From assembly GCA_019347895.1 (NCBI GenBank), contig JAHWKM010000008.1:1-50279 (forward strand): 50,279 nucleotides of DNA, in the 5' to 3' direction. The notes under the pieces were generated by a model. That model searched no databases. It was not told the DNA's origin and saw nothing but the letters and a program-made list of their open reading frames with translations. The stretch is from Candidatus Parcubacteria bacterium (GTDB taxonomy: Bacteria > Patescibacteriota > Saccharimonadia > Saccharimonadales > 2-12-FULL-41-12). Positions 38,965-46,101 of the stretch are shown in pieces. Within the stretch, counting starts at the first letter, position 1. Each line of letters starts with the position of its first letter. The translations under genes and the position numbers were made by a program.

Positions 38965-39525
38965 GTGGACAACTATACATTAATTGACTGGCTGAAATCA
39001 TTAGGAAGTAAAACACCGACGCCTGGAGGCGGGGCGGTCGCGGGGCTGAACGGTGCTATTGCCGCAGCCCAGCTAAAAATGGTTTGCGAGTACACTGAAG
39101 ACGAACTAGAAGGCAAACCGGATCTAATTGAGACGATCAAAAAATTTTTAAATCTAAGCGAGCAAGACAGCCAGGCTTATTTGGCTATTAAAGAAGCTTA
39201 TGGCTCCAAGAATAACGAAAAAATTCAACGAGCATTGTATAGTGCAATCAAACCGAGTGAAGAAATTGCCGCGCACTGCAAAATTATTTATAATTTTTGC
39301 GAAATAAATTCTGATAAATTTAATAAAAATTTGCTTTCTGATCTGGTTGTAGCGCTAGCCAATATTGCCGCTTCCATCGAATCCGCCCAAGCAATGATGA
39401 AGGTAAATGCCAGCTCAATGAATGAAGGACGAAATAGAGACGAAACATTAGAAAAAGTAGAACGTTGCGACCGGCTTATAGGGAAAGTCAATTCTCTAAA
39501 AAACAAAATTAAAGGACAGCTCTAA
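38965..39525 (+). CDS. FtcD-C-type cyclodeaminase/cyclohydrolase protein
   Basis: A 186-residue all-helical protein of the formiminotransferase-cyclodeaminase C-terminal family (FchA-like). The signature SKTPTPGGGAVAGLNGAIAA is at the N-terminus, followed by MVCEYT and a helical bundle ending with NEGRNRDETLEKVERCDRLI. FchA acts as methenyl-THF cyclohydrolase and FtcD-C as a formimino-THF cyclodeaminase. Fusion-like coupling to folD (last A of the TAA is the first base of the folD ATG) and nearby purN suggest a role in making 10-formyl-THF. It starts with GTG and has a leaderless promoter geometry. Confidence 0.87.
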   Translation: MDNYTLIDWLKSLGSKTPTPGGGAVAGLNGAIAAAQLKMVCEYTEDELEGKPDLIETIKKFLNLSEQDSQAYLAIKEAYGSKNNEKIQRALYSAIKPSEEIAAHCKIIYNFCEINSDKFNKNLLSDLVVALANIAASIESAQAMMKVNASSMNEGRNRDETLEKVERCDRLIGKVNSLKNKIKGQL

Positions 39526-40367
39526 TGGCGCAGATTTTAGATGGAAAAATTGTAGCCCAAAAAATCCGCGTTCAAATTGAGTCTGAGGTTTCTGCCATGG
39601 CACAAGCCGGCAAACAAGTAAAGTTAGCCATAGTCTTAGCCAGCGAAGACCCCTCAAGCATGTCGTATGTAAATGCAATAGTCAGGGCCAGCGAGAAAGT
39701 CGGCGTGATAACCCAGATAGAAAAGCCGAGTGATATTAACCAATCTAACCTGGAGCTGATAGTCGCAAACTTAGCTCAAGATACAGGTACGCACGGCATC
39801 ATTCTGCAGACACCGCTGCCAGAAGAAGTTAACGTTGATAAATTATCTTCTTTAATACCCCCCAAAAAAGACGTGGACGGGCTGAACCCGCTTAACGCCG
39901 GACGATTAGCCTTGGGCTTAGACTGTTTCGCTCCGGCGACAGCACAGGCAGTAATGGAAATTCTAAATTATTATGATATCGAGCTGTCTGGGAAAAATAC
40001 GGTGGTGATCGGGCGCAGCAACACTGTCGGCAAACCGGTCGCCCAGCTGCTGCTAAAGCGCAATGCTACTGTCAGCGTGTGCCACTCAAAAACTAAAAAT
40101 ATTAGTCAATTTAGCAATGCTGCCGACATTTTAGTTACGGCTATCGGCAAGTCAAAACTTATCACTTCAGAATTCGTTCATGAAAACCTAACTATAATTG
40201 ATGTCGGTACAAATTTTGATTCCTCGGGGAAAATGACGGGCGACGTAGACTTTGAAGGCGTTGAACCGATCGTTAAAGCTATCACGCCGGTTCCAGGCGG
40301 AGTTGGCCCTGTAACTACCGCCGTACTTCTCAAACATACTTGTGAATCCGCTATGAAATCCTTATAA
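39525..40367 (+). CDS. folD: bifunctional methylene-THF dehydrogenase/cyclohydrolase
   Basis: FolD interconverts 5,10-methylene-THF and 10-formyl-THF. The 280-residue protein shows the start AQILDGKIVAQKIRVQI, SYVNAIVRASEKVGV (the conserved YxxxK-like region with Ser-Tyr-Val), GIILQTPLPE, KDVDGLNPLNAG, GRSNTVGKPVAQLLL (NADP site) and TPVPGGVGPVTTAVLL. Length is standard. Its start overlaps the FtcD-C-type gene by one base. It sits just upstream of purF-purN, matching the need of PurN for 10-formyl-THF. Confidence 0.97.
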   Translation: MAQILDGKIVAQKIRVQIESEVSAMAQAGKQVKLAIVLASEDPSSMSYVNAIVRASEKVGVITQIEKPSDINQSNLELIVANLAQDTGTHGIILQTPLPEEVNVDKLSSLIPPKKDVDGLNPLNAGRLALGLDCFAPATAQAVMEILNYYDIELSGKNTVVIGRSNTVGKPVAQLLLKRNATVSVCHSKTKNISQFSNAADILVTAIGKSKLITSEFVHENLTIIDVGTNFDSSGKMTGDVDFEGVEPIVKAITPVPGGVGPVTTAVLLKHTCESAMKSL

Positions 40368-40403
40368 TAAAAAAGGCAGGTTAATGCTAATGCGGATTAA
40401 GGA

Positions 40404-41867
40404 ATGCTAGTGAATCCAGGCGACGAGCTTCAAGAAAAATGCGCGGTATTCGGAGCTTTTGGTTCGTCAAATGAAGCCGCCCGATTAACCTACTACGGTC
40501 TTTGGGCGCTGCAGCATCGGGGCCAGGAAAGTTCTGGAATTGCCAGCTCCGACGGCCAAGAAATTTATGACCATAATGATTTTGGCTTAGTAGCCACCGT
40601 TTACCACGAAGAAGACATTAAAAAATTAAAGGGTAACATCGCCATCGGCCACAACCGCTATTCGACTTCCGGCGGCCGCGATGAATGTTATAACCAACCT
40701 TATATTCGAAAATCACGCCTGTTTGCTTTCGCCCATAATGGCAATCTGCCAAGTACCGAAAAATTAGAAAAATTTTTAATAGAAAAAAATGTGGCAATAG
40801 AAGATCTCAATGATTCCGGCATGATGGCAGCGGCGATTAGCCACCACATTAAGCAAGGCTACACGCTCGAAAATGCCATCAAAAAATCTTATCCCCTTTT
40901 CGAGGGGATTTTTTCTGCCGTGGCAATGGATAAAAATAAGCTGGTAGCCTTTCGCGATGAATTTGGCGTCAGACCGCTATCGATTGCTAAATTCGATAAA
41001 GGCTACGTCGTGTCTTCCGAAACATGCGCCTTTGAAACTATAGGAGCTGAATTCGTCAGGGAAGTAAACCCCGGCGAATTAGTAGTAATCGACAAAAATG
41101 GCATAACTTCGCACCAAGTCGTCAAAGGCAACCAGAAGCTCGACATATTCGAGTTCGTATATTTCGCTCGCCCCGACAGTAAAATTATGGGCCGCAGTGT
41201 CAATAAAGTCCGCGAAAACTTTGGTAAAATCCTGGCCATGGAGTATCCAGTGCATGCTGATATCGTGGTGCCTGTGCCTGACTCATCCGTACCGGCCGCT
41301 CTCGGATATTCCCGCCAGAGCGGTTTGCCTTTTGAAATGGCGCTAGTCAAAAACCGCTACATTAACCGTACTTTCATTCGTCCAACCGCCGAACTCAGGG
41401 CCAGGGATGTAGCGCTAAAATTAAACCCTATCATACAAGCTCTACAGAATAAACGGGTTATTTTGATCGATGATTCGATTGTTCGCGGAACAACAATGAA
41501 ACAAGTCGTAAAAATGCTGCGCGGTGTAGGGGTAAGCGAAGTCCATTTAATGATCAGCTCGCCGCCGGTCATGTTTCCGGATTTTTACGGGATCAACACG
41601 CCTAATCAGAAAGACTTGATAGCTTCAAGAATGTCAGTAGAAGAAATAAGAAAATACCTGGATGCCGATTCGCTGGGCTTTTTGTCATTTGAAGGTATGG
41701 TTAAGGCCACCGGTATAGACGCGGACAATTTTTGCACCTCATGTTTTACAGGTGAATATCCGGCGCCTATTGGTAAAAGATCAAAAACTATCAGATACAT
41801 TAACGGGCGTCCCAGCGCTCGAAAATCTTCAGCCAAAAAGCTATCCGAAAACAAGGTTCTCGTTTAA
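40404..41867 (+). CDS. purF: amidophosphoribosyltransferase
   Basis: PurF makes phosphoribosylamine from PRPP and glutamine, the committed step. The 487-residue protein has a short propeptide (12 residues) before the catalytic Cys13 in KCAVFGAFG, as in the Bacillus enzyme. GLWALQHRGQESSGIA and GHNRYSTSG of the glutaminase domain follow. The PRPP motif is VILIDDSIVRGTTMKQ. The C-terminal CTSCFTGEYP resembles the cysteine pair that binds an iron-sulfur cluster in Bacillus-type PurF. A GTG at 40410 is a possible alternative start. It is 8 bases upstream of purN. Confidence 0.96.
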   Translation: MLVNPGDELQEKCAVFGAFGSSNEAARLTYYGLWALQHRGQESSGIASSDGQEIYDHNDFGLVATVYHEEDIKKLKGNIAIGHNRYSTSGGRDECYNQPYIRKSRLFAFAHNGNLPSTEKLEKFLIEKNVAIEDLNDSGMMAAAISHHIKQGYTLENAIKKSYPLFEGIFSAVAMDKNKLVAFRDEFGVRPLSIAKFDKGYVVSSETCAFETIGAEFVREVNPGELVVIDKNGITSHQVVKGNQKLDIFEFVYFARPDSKIMGRSVNKVRENFGKILAMEYPVHADIVVPVPDSSVPAALGYSRQSGLPFEMALVKNRYINRTFIRPTAELRARDVALKLNPIIQALQNKRVILIDDSIVRGTTMKQVVKMLRGVGVSEVHLMISSPPVMFPDFYGINTPNQKDLIASRMSVEEIRKYLDADSLGFLSFEGMVKATGIDADNFCTSCFTGEYPAPIGKRSKTIRYINGRPSARKSSAKKLSENKVLV

Positions 41868-41875
41868 ACATTAAA

Positions 41876-42562
41876 ATGCGAAAGCCTAGAGTCGCCATAC
41901 TCGCTTCCGGCGGCGGCACCACGGCTGAATCATTTATAAAATCATGCGCAGCAGGTGAGATTTCTGCCAGTGTAGCGGCCGTCATCTCAAATAAAAGACA
42001 AGCCGGCGTTTTTGAAAAAGTAAAAAAACTGAATGATGCCTTTGGGCTGGATATTAAATCTCTGCATATTGGCAAATCAAATTTTCCGGCTGAAGAAAAA
42101 GAAAAGGTAGATTATGGCCGTCAAACCAAGGCTGAGGAAAAAGCGATTTTAGACAAATTGGACGAACTGAAAATCGATTTGGTAATTTTACTCGGTTACA
42201 TGAAATTAGTCGGTTCCAGCATTGTAAAAAAATATGGTTGGCAGAAAGATTACACTTCTGTCTATCAGGCGCGCATGCTTAACACTCATCCTGGATTACT
42301 GCCTCATACCAAAGGCTTGTACGGAATCCATATCCAGCAGTTTGTGCTAATCAATAAAAAACCGGCCGGACACTGTATATTTGCCGTTGATGACGACTAC
42401 GATGACGGCCCGGTTATTTCTGAACATAAGGTATCGGTTGAGCCGGATGATACGCCGGAAAGGTTATTCGAACGAGTCAAACAATCTGAGAAATTTTATC
42501 TAGCTGAAGATTTTGAAAAGTTTATCAAAGGACAAATGAAATACGAAAATCATGGACAATAA
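41876..42562 (+). CDS. purN: phosphoribosylglycinamide formyltransferase
   Basis: PurN transfers a formyl group from 10-formyl-THF to GAR. The 228-residue protein starts KPRVAILASGGGTTAESF (phosphate loop), has the catalytic region MLNTHPGLLPHTKGLYGIH with Asn and His, and ends with FAVDDDYDDGPVISEHKV containing the Asp. An insertion of about 15-20 residues before the NTHPG motif (KKYGWQKDYTSVYQARM) makes it longer than the 200-210 usual. It follows purF by 8 bases. Four bases after its stop, repeat copy D begins. Confidence 0.95.
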   Translation: MRKPRVAILASGGGTTAESFIKSCAAGEISASVAAVISNKRQAGVFEKVKKLNDAFGLDIKSLHIGKSNFPAEEKEKVDYGRQTKAEEKAILDKLDELKIDLVILLGYMKLVGSSIVKKYGWQKDYTSVYQARMLNTHPGLLPHTKGLYGIHIQQFVLINKKPAGHCIFAVDDDYDDGPVISEHKVSVEPDDTPERLFERVKQSEKFYLAEDFEKFIKGQMKYENHGQ

Positions 42563-42565
42563 AAT

Positions 42566-42647
42566 CACAACCTACGCACTGGGTGCCAAGAACGCCTTGC
42601 AAGAACAAACTTGGTTTGGTCTGGAAAGGCGTGGTGCGTAGGTTGTG
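42566..42647 (+). repeat. structured inverted-terminal element, copy D (short), containing the purD start codon
   Basis: Perfect 14-bp terminal inverted repeats: CACAACCTACGCAC (42566-42579) and GTGCGTAGGTTGTG (42634-42647). The last GTG is the purD start codon. It lacks the roughly 90-base inner module of copies A and B but keeps the inner arms ACGCCTT/AAGGCGT and the CAAG/CTTG loop. Confidence 0.9.
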
Positions 42648-43913
42648 AAAAAGGTACTGGTTGTTGGTAGCGGCGGGCGTGAGCATGCTCTCGCCTGGAG
42701 ACTAGCTCAATCGCCGCAAGTAGCTAAGGTTTATATTGCTCCAGGAAATTCAGGTACGGCGCTGGTTGGAGAAAATGTGGATATCAACTTTACCGATTCT
42801 ATTAATCTTTTAAATTTTGCTAAGCAAAACAATATCGACTTAACCGTAATAGGCCAAGAGGCAGCAAGCGAAGCAGGTGTGGTCGATGTTTTTCAAGACA
42901 GTGGGCTGGCAATTTTTGGGCCGACGAAAAAGGCAGCGTTAATAGAATCATCCAAGGCTTTCTCTAAAGAATTAATGCGCGAACAAAATATCCCCACTGC
43001 TGAATTTAAAAGTTTTGACGATCCGGTCCAAGCCAAAAAATATATAAAGACAAAAGAATTTCCTCAGGTAATAAAAGCTGACGGTTTAGCTACCGGAAAG
43101 GGAGTCACAATCTGCTACAACTTTCTGCAAGCCGAACAAGCAATAGACGATATTATGGTTAGAAAGATTTTTGGAGAATCTGGCAATAAGGTCGTAGTTG
43201 AAGACTTTTTATCAGGACAGGAAATTTCAATCCACGTTTTGGCTGACGGTAAGAACTGCGCGGTTTTTCCTCCATCGCAGGACCATAAACAAATTTACGA
43301 CAGCGATAAAGGTCCTAATACGGGCGGCATGGGAGTTATTGCGCCAGTCGATTTGATTGACGATAGCCAGCTTAATGCAGTAGTTGAAAAAGTAGTAAAG
43401 CCCGCACTCACCGGATTAGCAGAAAAAAAAAGCCAGTTTGTTGGCTGTCTTTATCCAGGACTCATGGTTAACAACCAAGAAATCAATGTAATTGAATTCA
43501 ATGCGCGTTTCGGTGATCCCGAAGCGGAGGTATATATGAGACTGATAGACGGCGATTTATATGAAATCCTTTATTCTTGTACCCGGCAAAATTTACAGCC
43601 GTTAAAATGGAGGAATGGATACGCTGTTTCTGTTGTGCTTGCTTCAGCCGGTTACCCAGGCAGCTCAGACAAGGGAAAGGTGATCCATGGAATCAATGAA
43701 GCGGAAAAAATGCCGGATATAATTGTTTTCCATGCGGGAACCGCGAAAGACGGAGATAATTTCGTAACAGCCGGCGGCCGCGTACTTAACGTGACAGCTA
43801 TCGGCAAGACCAGGAACGAAGCGATTGATAAGGCTTATCAAGCCGTGAAACTAATTCATTTCGACGGCATGCAATACCGCACTGACATCGGCCGGCGGCT
43901 AGCGCCGCAGTAG
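42645..43913 (+). CDS. purD: phosphoribosylamine-glycine ligase
   Basis: PurD joins glycine to phosphoribosylamine with ATP. The 422-residue ATP-grasp protein begins KKVLVVGSGGREHALAWRLA and shows TVIGQEAASEAGVVDVF, IKADGLATGKGVTIC, EDFLSGQEISIHVLADG, PSQDHKQIYDSDKGPNTGGM and EFNARFGDPEAEVYM. Length is standard. The GTG start is the last three bases of repeat copy D, and no ribosome site other than the repeat's AGG is present. It ends 11 bases from the convergent prs gene. Confidence 0.96.
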   Translation: MKKVLVVGSGGREHALAWRLAQSPQVAKVYIAPGNSGTALVGENVDINFTDSINLLNFAKQNNIDLTVIGQEAASEAGVVDVFQDSGLAIFGPTKKAALIESSKAFSKELMREQNIPTAEFKSFDDPVQAKKYIKTKEFPQVIKADGLATGKGVTICYNFLQAEQAIDDIMVRKIFGESGNKVVVEDFLSGQEISIHVLADGKNCAVFPPSQDHKQIYDSDKGPNTGGMGVIAPVDLIDDSQLNAVVEKVVKPALTGLAEKKSQFVGCLYPGLMVNNQEINVIEFNARFGDPEAEVYMRLIDGDLYEILYSCTRQNLQPLKWRNGYAVSVVLASAGYPGSSDKGKVIHGINEAEKMPDIIVFHAGTAKDGDNFVTAGGRVLNVTAIGKTRNEAIDKAYQAVKLIHFDGMQYRTDIGRRLAPQ

Positions 43914-43924
43914 TTCGTACTAAA

Positions 43925-44899
43925 CTAGGCTTGGTTGTTGAGGTCGTCAAACAGTACGGACACCGAGGTCTGTTCGTAAATTGCTCTAACGGCATCTGAC
44001 AACAGATCGACTATTGAGACCACTTCTATAAAGTCGAGATTTTTAGCTACTTCAGGCAGCGGCAGAGTGTCAGTAACTAACAAATGCTCAATCGGGGATT
44101 TACTCAGCACGTCAACTGCTGCCTTTGAAAACAGCGGATGCGTAGCCGCGGCTGTTACCGACTTGGCCCCGCTCTTCATCAAAAGATCCGCGGCCGCGCA
44201 AATAGTACCGGCGGTATCAATCATGTCATCAATAATTATGCATCTTTTATCTTTTATGTTTCCGATTATATCAATGGCTTCGGCTTCGTTTTTACGGGAT
44301 CGTCTTTTGTGAACGATGGCAATATCGGCATTAAGCCGGCTGGCATAACGCTCGGTTAATTTTACGCGGCCGGCATCAGGAGAAACCACCACCAAGTCAT
44401 CGCCATGATACTTTTCTTTTAGGCGCTTAACGACCACCGGCAGCGCGATCAGATGATCAAACGGACCGTTAAAAAAGCCTTGTATTTGTCCGGCGTGCAA
44501 GTCGACGCAGGCAATTCTATCGGCGCCAGCAACAGATAAAATATCAATGACCAGTTTGGCCGTGATGGGCTCCCTTCCGGATGATTTGCGGTCCTGGCGG
44601 GCATATCCCAAAAACGGACAAACGGCAGTGATGTGCCGGGCGGAAGCACGCTTAGCAGCATCAATAATTATCGCTTGCTCCATGATTGCTTCAGCCACAG
44701 AGCCCACATGAGCCTGAAACACAAATACGTCGCCGCCACGGACAGATTCTTCCAAATGGCATTTTATTTCGCCGTTAGCGAAATGCTCGATTCCCGTATT
44801 GGATAATTTTATGCCCAGACGTTTTGCAACATTTTCAGCCAAAGCAGTATGATGTGAACCCGAAAAAATCAATAAGCGTTTATTATTATCTTCCTGCAC
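43925..44899 (-). CDS. prs: ribose-phosphate pyrophosphokinase
   Basis: Prs makes PRPP, the first substrate for PurF and for the phosphoribosyltransferase nearby. It shows FANGEIKCHLEESVRGGDVF, PFLGYARQDRKSSGREPIT, the flexible-loop/ribose region CVDLHAGQIQGFF, VVSPDAGRVKL and the PRPP loop IIIDDMIDTAGTI. Length is about 324 from the GTG at 44899, which follows GGGGAGG by four bases. A start at ATG 44920 or 44941 is possible; the latter is close to a TGTTAGAAT promoter-like box. It is divergent from purM, with which it probably shares a control region. Confidence 0.95.
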   Translation of the reverse strand: MQEDNNKRLLIFSGSHHTALAENVAKRLGIKLSNTGIEHFANGEIKCHLEESVRGGDVFVFQAHVGSVAEAIMEQAIIIDAAKRASARHITAVCPFLGYARQDRKSSGREPITAKLVIDILSVAGADRIACVDLHAGQIQGFFNGPFDHLIALPVVVKRLKEKYHGDDLVVVSPDAGRVKLTERYASRLNADIAIVHKRRSRKNEAEAIDIIGNIKDKRCIIIDDMIDTAGTICAAADLLMKSGAKSVTAAATHPLFSKAAVDVLSKSPIEHLLVTDTLPLPEVAKNLDFIEVVSIVDLLSDAVRAIYEQTSVSVLFDDLNNQA

Positions 44900-44980
44900 A
44901 CTACCTCCCCTTGGCTTCATAATCTTTTGGTATTCTAACATATCTGATACGGCAGTCTTACATTAAACAATAAAAACTAC

Positions 44981-44986
44981 TAGAAT
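44981..44986 (+). promoter_or_regulatory. -10 box for leaderless purM-purL transcript
   Basis: TAGAAT ends 8 bases before the purM ATG at 44995, with no ribosome site in between. Confidence 0.45.
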
Positions 44987-44994
44987 ATAAGTAG

Positions 44995-46101
44995 ATGGCG
45001 GACGAGAATAATAAAATCGATTACCACGCATTGGTTGATTACGATATAGCCGACCCGGCTAAAGTCCTGGCTCAAAACGAAGGCAAAGCAACCGCAGCTA
45101 ACATGCCGTTTGGCTTTTCTGAAGTAGAGGGAACCCGCGGAGAATCGGCTTACGTCTTTGATATGGGGGAGATGTACGGCGCGTTGGTACAGGAAGGTTT
45201 GGGCACGAAGAGTTTAATCGCCCAAAAAATCTACGATCAAACCGGACAATCATACTTTGCCAGCATTGCCCAAGACACTGTAGCCACGATCATTAACGAC
45301 CTTATTAGCGTCGGCGCTACGCCAGTAGTTAGCAACGCCTACTGGTCGTCAAGCTCATACGACTGGCTGGCGGACAGAAAACTAACCGAGGATTTCATAA
45401 AGGGCTGGCGGACAGCTTGCGATAAATCCAAAGTAGTGTGGGGCGGAGGCGAGACACAGTCCTTATCGGGAATTATCCAGGCTGGAGCATTGGAACTTGC
45501 CGGCAGCGGCTTTGGTGTTATCAAAGACAAAAGCCGCCTGGTGATGGAGAAAAACTTGAAAGCCGGCGACGCGGTGATTTTAATTGAATCAAGCGGCGTG
45601 CATGCCAACGGCATTAGCTTGGCCAGGAAAATCGCCGACAACTTACCCGGCGGATATCAGACCAAACTGCCCAGCGGCAAAACGTATGGCGAAGCTTTGC
45701 TGGAACCGACCCATATTTATGCGAAGGTTATTGAAAAGCTATTTGATGCCGGCATCGAAATACATTATCTATCAAATATAACCGGGCATGGCTGGCGCAA
45801 ACTTATGCGGGCAACTGCCGAGTTCAGCTACATAATTGAAGAAGTTCCGCCTGCAGGCGAAATTTTTGATTTTACTGCTAAGCATTCGGGCAACGACGAG
45901 CGCGAAATGTACGGCAACTACAACATGGGCGCCGGCTACGCCGTTTATTTGCCGGCCGAACAAGCACAAAAAGCCCAAGACATAATTTCGACTTGCGGCC
46001 TAAAGTCGTGGGTAGCCGGCCATGTTGAGCCAGGACCAAAACAAGTCGTCATTAAACCCAAAAAAATAACCTATAGCAGCGAGAGCCTGGAGCTACGCTA
46101 G
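44995..46101 (+). CDS. purM: phosphoribosylformylglycinamidine cyclo-ligase-like protein (PurM)
   Basis: PurM closes the imidazole ring to make AIR. The 368-residue protein has the PurM/PurL-type ATP-binding fold: AQDTVATIINDLISVGATPV, VWGGGETQSLSGII, LIESSGVHANGISLARKIAD and LSNITGHGWRKLMRA. It differs from common PurM in the N-terminal part and has a longer C-terminus, so it is a diverged form. The order purM-purL with a one-base overlap (TAGTG) and the presence of every other step make the assignment strong. Confidence 0.9.
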   Translation: MADENNKIDYHALVDYDIADPAKVLAQNEGKATAANMPFGFSEVEGTRGESAYVFDMGEMYGALVQEGLGTKSLIAQKIYDQTGQSYFASIAQDTVATIINDLISVGATPVVSNAYWSSSSYDWLADRKLTEDFIKGWRTACDKSKVVWGGGETQSLSGIIQAGALELAGSGFGVIKDKSRLVMEKNLKAGDAVILIESSGVHANGISLARKIADNLPGGYQTKLPSGKTYGEALLEPTHIYAKVIEKLFDAGIEIHYLSNITGHGWRKLMRATAEFSYIIEEVPPAGEIFDFTAKHSGNDEREMYGNYNMGAGYAVYLPAEQAQKAQDIISTCGLKSWVAGHVEPGPKQVVIKPKKITYSSESLELR

